Assembly (NCBI GenBank): GCA_003153855.1
Contig: PMBM01000090.1
Coordinates: forward strand, 3,291 to 10,046
Length of the DNA: 6,756 bases
Origin: Propionibacteriaceae bacterium
Lineage (GTDB): Bacteria > Actinomycetota > Actinomycetes > Propionibacteriales > Propionibacteriaceae
Reading direction: 5' to 3'
Of the stretch, positions 5,119 through 6,756 are shown in pieces. Numbering within the stretch: position 1 is the stretch's first letter; each line of letters opens with the position of its first letter. The notes under the pieces were generated by a model that saw only the letters and a program-made list of their open reading frames with translations, was not told where the DNA came from and ran no database searches. The translations under genes were made by a program, and so were the position numbers.

Positions 5119-6756
5119 GCGTGTACGCGAGCACCGAGGTCGCGCTCTGGATCACGTCCGTGGGCGCGGACTCGCCCTTCTCGTAGGCATACCCGTCCTT
5201 CACACCCTTCACCTGGACCGTGAGCGTCTGGCCGACGTCGGCGGCGACCGGCGCGTACGTGCTCGCGGTCGCGCCCGCGATGTCCACACCCTCTCGGCGC
5301 CACTGGTAGGTCAGAGTCACATCGCTCGGGTCCCAGGTGCCCGGGTCCGCTGTGAGCGTGTAGCTCACGGCCGGCTGGCCGGTGACCGTCGGCGTCCCGG
5401 CAGCCATCACGAGGCCCAGCGCAGGCGTGAAGGGAGCGCTCGTCCCGGTGACGGGCAGATAACCGGACGATGTTCCCGTCGCGGTCACCGTGATGGGCAC
5501 GTCGACGTCGGCCAGTGTCGTGTCGTACGTCGCGGTCGTGGCGCCCGGGATCACGGCGCCGTCGCGGTACCACTGGTACGTCACGGTCGTGGGTGTCGGC
5601 GTCCAGTTCAGGGTCGCCTCGGCGGTCTCGCCCGCGTAGAGGGCACCGGTGATCGTCGGATCTGTACCGGCGAACTTCGCGGTGACGTTGAGCAAATGGT
5701 TCGCCGTCGAAGCGCCGCCGATGATGTCGGGGGTCGATCGGGAGGTGACATCCGCCGCCACCTGGGCAGGAGTCCAGGTGGGGTGGTCATGCAGCACTTG
5801 GGCGGCTGCCGCCGTGACCAGCGGGGCGGAGAAGGAGGTGCCGGACCCCGTCATCGGGATGTGGGGGGTCGCGATGCTCGCTATGTAGACGAGTTCGCCT
5901 GGCGCGTACAGGTCGACGCAGGTCCCCCAGTTTGAGAAAGGAGACTGCGCATGCATCCGGTTCACTGAGGCGACGGTGATCGCATCAGGTAAGGAGGCAG
6001 GAGTGTAAAGGCACGCGTCCACGCCCACGTTGGTTTTGGTCTTGGCGTCGTAAACGCCATTCCCTGCCGCAGCGACAACGCTGACGCCGGAATCGATCAG
6101 GCCCTGGATAGCCGTATCCAGGGAAGTGTCCCCGTTGAGGTCGGCGGTCGCGACCCCGAAGCTGAGGTTCGCTACCGCCGGGGCCCCGGAAGTCCGAGTC
6201 GATGCGATCCATTCCGCGGCGCTGATGATGGCTGACTCACTTCCTTCGCCGTCGCAGTTGAGCACCCTCACGGGGACGATGGTGACGCCCTTCGAAGCTC
6301 CCAGGGTGGCTCCGGCGATGAGGCTGGAGACTTCACCCCCATGGCCGGCCTCGTCGTTCGTGTTCGCTGGGTTCACTGTGGGGTCCGCAGTCTTGCCCTT
6401 TCCGCACGACGTGGACGTGTCGACGTTGGCTACGAAGTTGATGCCGGCCGTGATGGTCACGCCAGAGAACTCGGGGTGAGCACGCATGATGCCCGAGTCG
6501 ACCACGTACACGGTCACGCCGGACCCGTTGTTCGGAGCGGTGTAGTTGGTGTCGAGGGTCGCCGTCGGGCTGTCGAGGATGTCGAGATCCCACGGCGCGT
6601 TCGTCTCCGTGCCGGTGGCCTTGACGACGGCGTCCTTGTGGACCGACTTCACGTCGGGGTTCGCGGCCAACGACTGCGCCTGAGCGGCGGTGAGCTTCAC
6701 GATGCCGCCCTGGAAGACCTTGTGGATCACCCTGGCGCTCGCACCCATGAGCCTGC
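4493..6756 (-). CDS. Secreted subtilisin-like serine protease (S8) with Ig-like repeats and DUF4214 tail, N-terminus outside window
   Basis: The frame continues past the window edge, so the ATG at 6748 is internal; numbering below starts there. Residues 6-44 are the end of an I9 propeptide/inhibitor (KLTAAQAQSLAANPDV), so the signal peptide and early propeptide are missing. The S8 domain covers about 53-350: catalytic D84 (VVDSG), H136 (GHGGEV), oxyanion N230 (AAAGNG) and S305 (GTSFSAP). RVLNCDGEGS and four cysteines (115, 165, 246, 277) place it with aqualysin/proteinase K enzymes; the 246-277 spacing of 31 equals that of an aqualysin disulfide. Two Ig-like repeats follow (363-441, 452-534), then four DUF4214 units (545-751) shared with the amidase. 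It should be exported, self-process and cleave proteins outside the cell. Oddities are GHGGEV in place of the usual GHGTHV, and a catalytic domain with lower third-position GC than the rest. The HAD gene starts 25 bases downstream. Confidence 0.93.
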   Translation of the reverse strand, partial: RLMGASARVIHKVFQGGIVKLTAAQAQSLAANPDVKSVHKDAVVKATGTETNAPWDLDILDSPTATLDTNYTAPNNGSGVTVYVVDSGIMRAHPEFSGVTITAGINFVANVDTSTSCGKGKTADPTVNPANTNDEAGHGGEVSSLIAGATLGASKGVTIVPVRVLNCDGEGSESAIISAAEWIASTRTSGAPAVANLSFGVATADLNGDTSLDTAIQGLIDSGVSVVAAAGNGVYDAKTKTNVGVDACLYTPASLPDAITVASVNRMHAQSPFSNWGTCVDLYAPGELVYIASIATPHIPMTGSGTSFSAPLVTAAAAQVLHDHPTWTPAQVAADVTSRSTPDIIGGASTANHLLNVTAKFAGTDPTITGALYAGETAEATLNWTPTPTTVTYQWYRDGAVIPGATTATYDTTLADVDVPITVTATGTSSGYLPVTGTSAPFTPALGLVMAAGTPTVTGQPAVSYTLTADPGTWDPSDVTLTYQWRREGVDIAGATASTYAPVAADVGQTLTVQVKGVKDGYAYEKGESAPTDVIQSATSVLAYTPFVKASIQDFLSRPATDDEVTSYADQLSSGALTTNGYLTTLANSDEWLSAIVTKMYQDTLGRDPDPAGLTTWVSWLRSGRFTVAQVASLFYASDEYYTYHAGNSATSWVTLLYEKMLNREPDPAGLAGWVTYTNNPKYGRSWVAYQFFQSQESRMLRVEHLYQALLYREPDPTGWPFWTQTVLTMGDLTLAITLASSQEYWERAHVRF
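5147..5662 (-). repeat. Two tandem Ig-like domain repeats inside the protease gene
   Basis: Residues 363-441 (5426-5662) and 452-534 (5147-5395) share the same pattern: a Thr-Pro-rich opening, a G-T-W or N-W-T strand, V/L-T-Y-Q-W-x-R-(D/E)-G, I-x-G-A-T-x-(S/A)-T-Y, A-D-V, then a T-V-x-(A/V)-x-G strand and x-G-Y. This is the Ig-like repeat widely used as a spacer or binding module in exported actinobacterial enzymes. Here it separates the catalytic domain from the DUF4214 tail. Confidence 0.75.

Noticed and set aside
4392..5573. 393-codon open frame on the minus strand overlapping the protease and HAD genes
   Set aside because: It is a shifted frame of the protease tail. The Arg/Gly/His-rich product has no motif, and the protease frame carries clear conserved residues through the same region.
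6746..6748. ATG at 6748 as the start of the protease
   Set aside because: It falls inside the I9 propeptide and would give a secreted protease with no signal peptide. The frame stays open to the window edge.
1..6756. CRISPR arrays, tRNA or rRNA genes, insertion sequences
   Set aside because: No regularly spaced short repeats, tRNA-like arms with a conserved T-loop, rRNA segments or transposase motifs were seen on either strand.

Overview
This window looks like chromosomal DNA from a high-GC actinobacterium. Coding positions are strongly G/C-biased at the third base, GTG starts occur, secreted proteins carry Ala-rich signal sequences, and the families present (PGRP-type amidase with LGFP repeat, DUF4214 tails, Ig-like repeats with a YQW motif) are typical of Actinobacteria. 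Genus cannot be set from sequence alone; nothing points specifically to Streptomyces.

Layout. Positions 1-306 (+) hold the 3' end of an unrecognised gene ending in a four-cysteine zinc ribbon, followed by two terminator-like hairpins. Positions 504-1550 (+) encode a complete adenosine-deaminase-family enzyme with all catalytic residues. A change at the residue that contacts the ribose 5'-OH in true adenosine deaminases makes 6-aminodeoxyfutalosine (menaquinone pathway) a serious alternative substrate. This gene meets the next one tail to tail with an 18-base gap.

The rest is on the minus strand, read in the order protease, phosphatase, amidase. Positions 6756-4493 encode an aqualysin/proteinase K-like subtilisin: the end of an I9 propeptide, an S8 domain, two Ig-like repeats and a four-unit DUF4214 tail. 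Its N-terminus is cut by the window edge. Twenty-five bases downstream, 4467-3775 encode a CbbY/beta-phosphoglucomutase-like HAD hydrolase. After a 133-base gap containing a possible promoter, 3641-1569 encode a secreted zinc N-acetylmuramoyl-L-alanine amidase: signal peptide, beta-rich domain, PGRP/Amidase_2 domain, LGFP repeat and DUF4214 tail.

The most notable feature is that the protease and the amidase end in the same roughly 206-residue DUF4214 module, about two-thirds identical over the last 158 residues and similar enough to form a 620-base direct repeat. The inferred picture is a locus for remodelling the cell envelope or external polymers, in which two different catalytic heads are delivered or held by one kind of tail. 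The role of the HAD enzyme between them is not evident. No mobile element, CRISPR array, tRNA or rRNA was seen.
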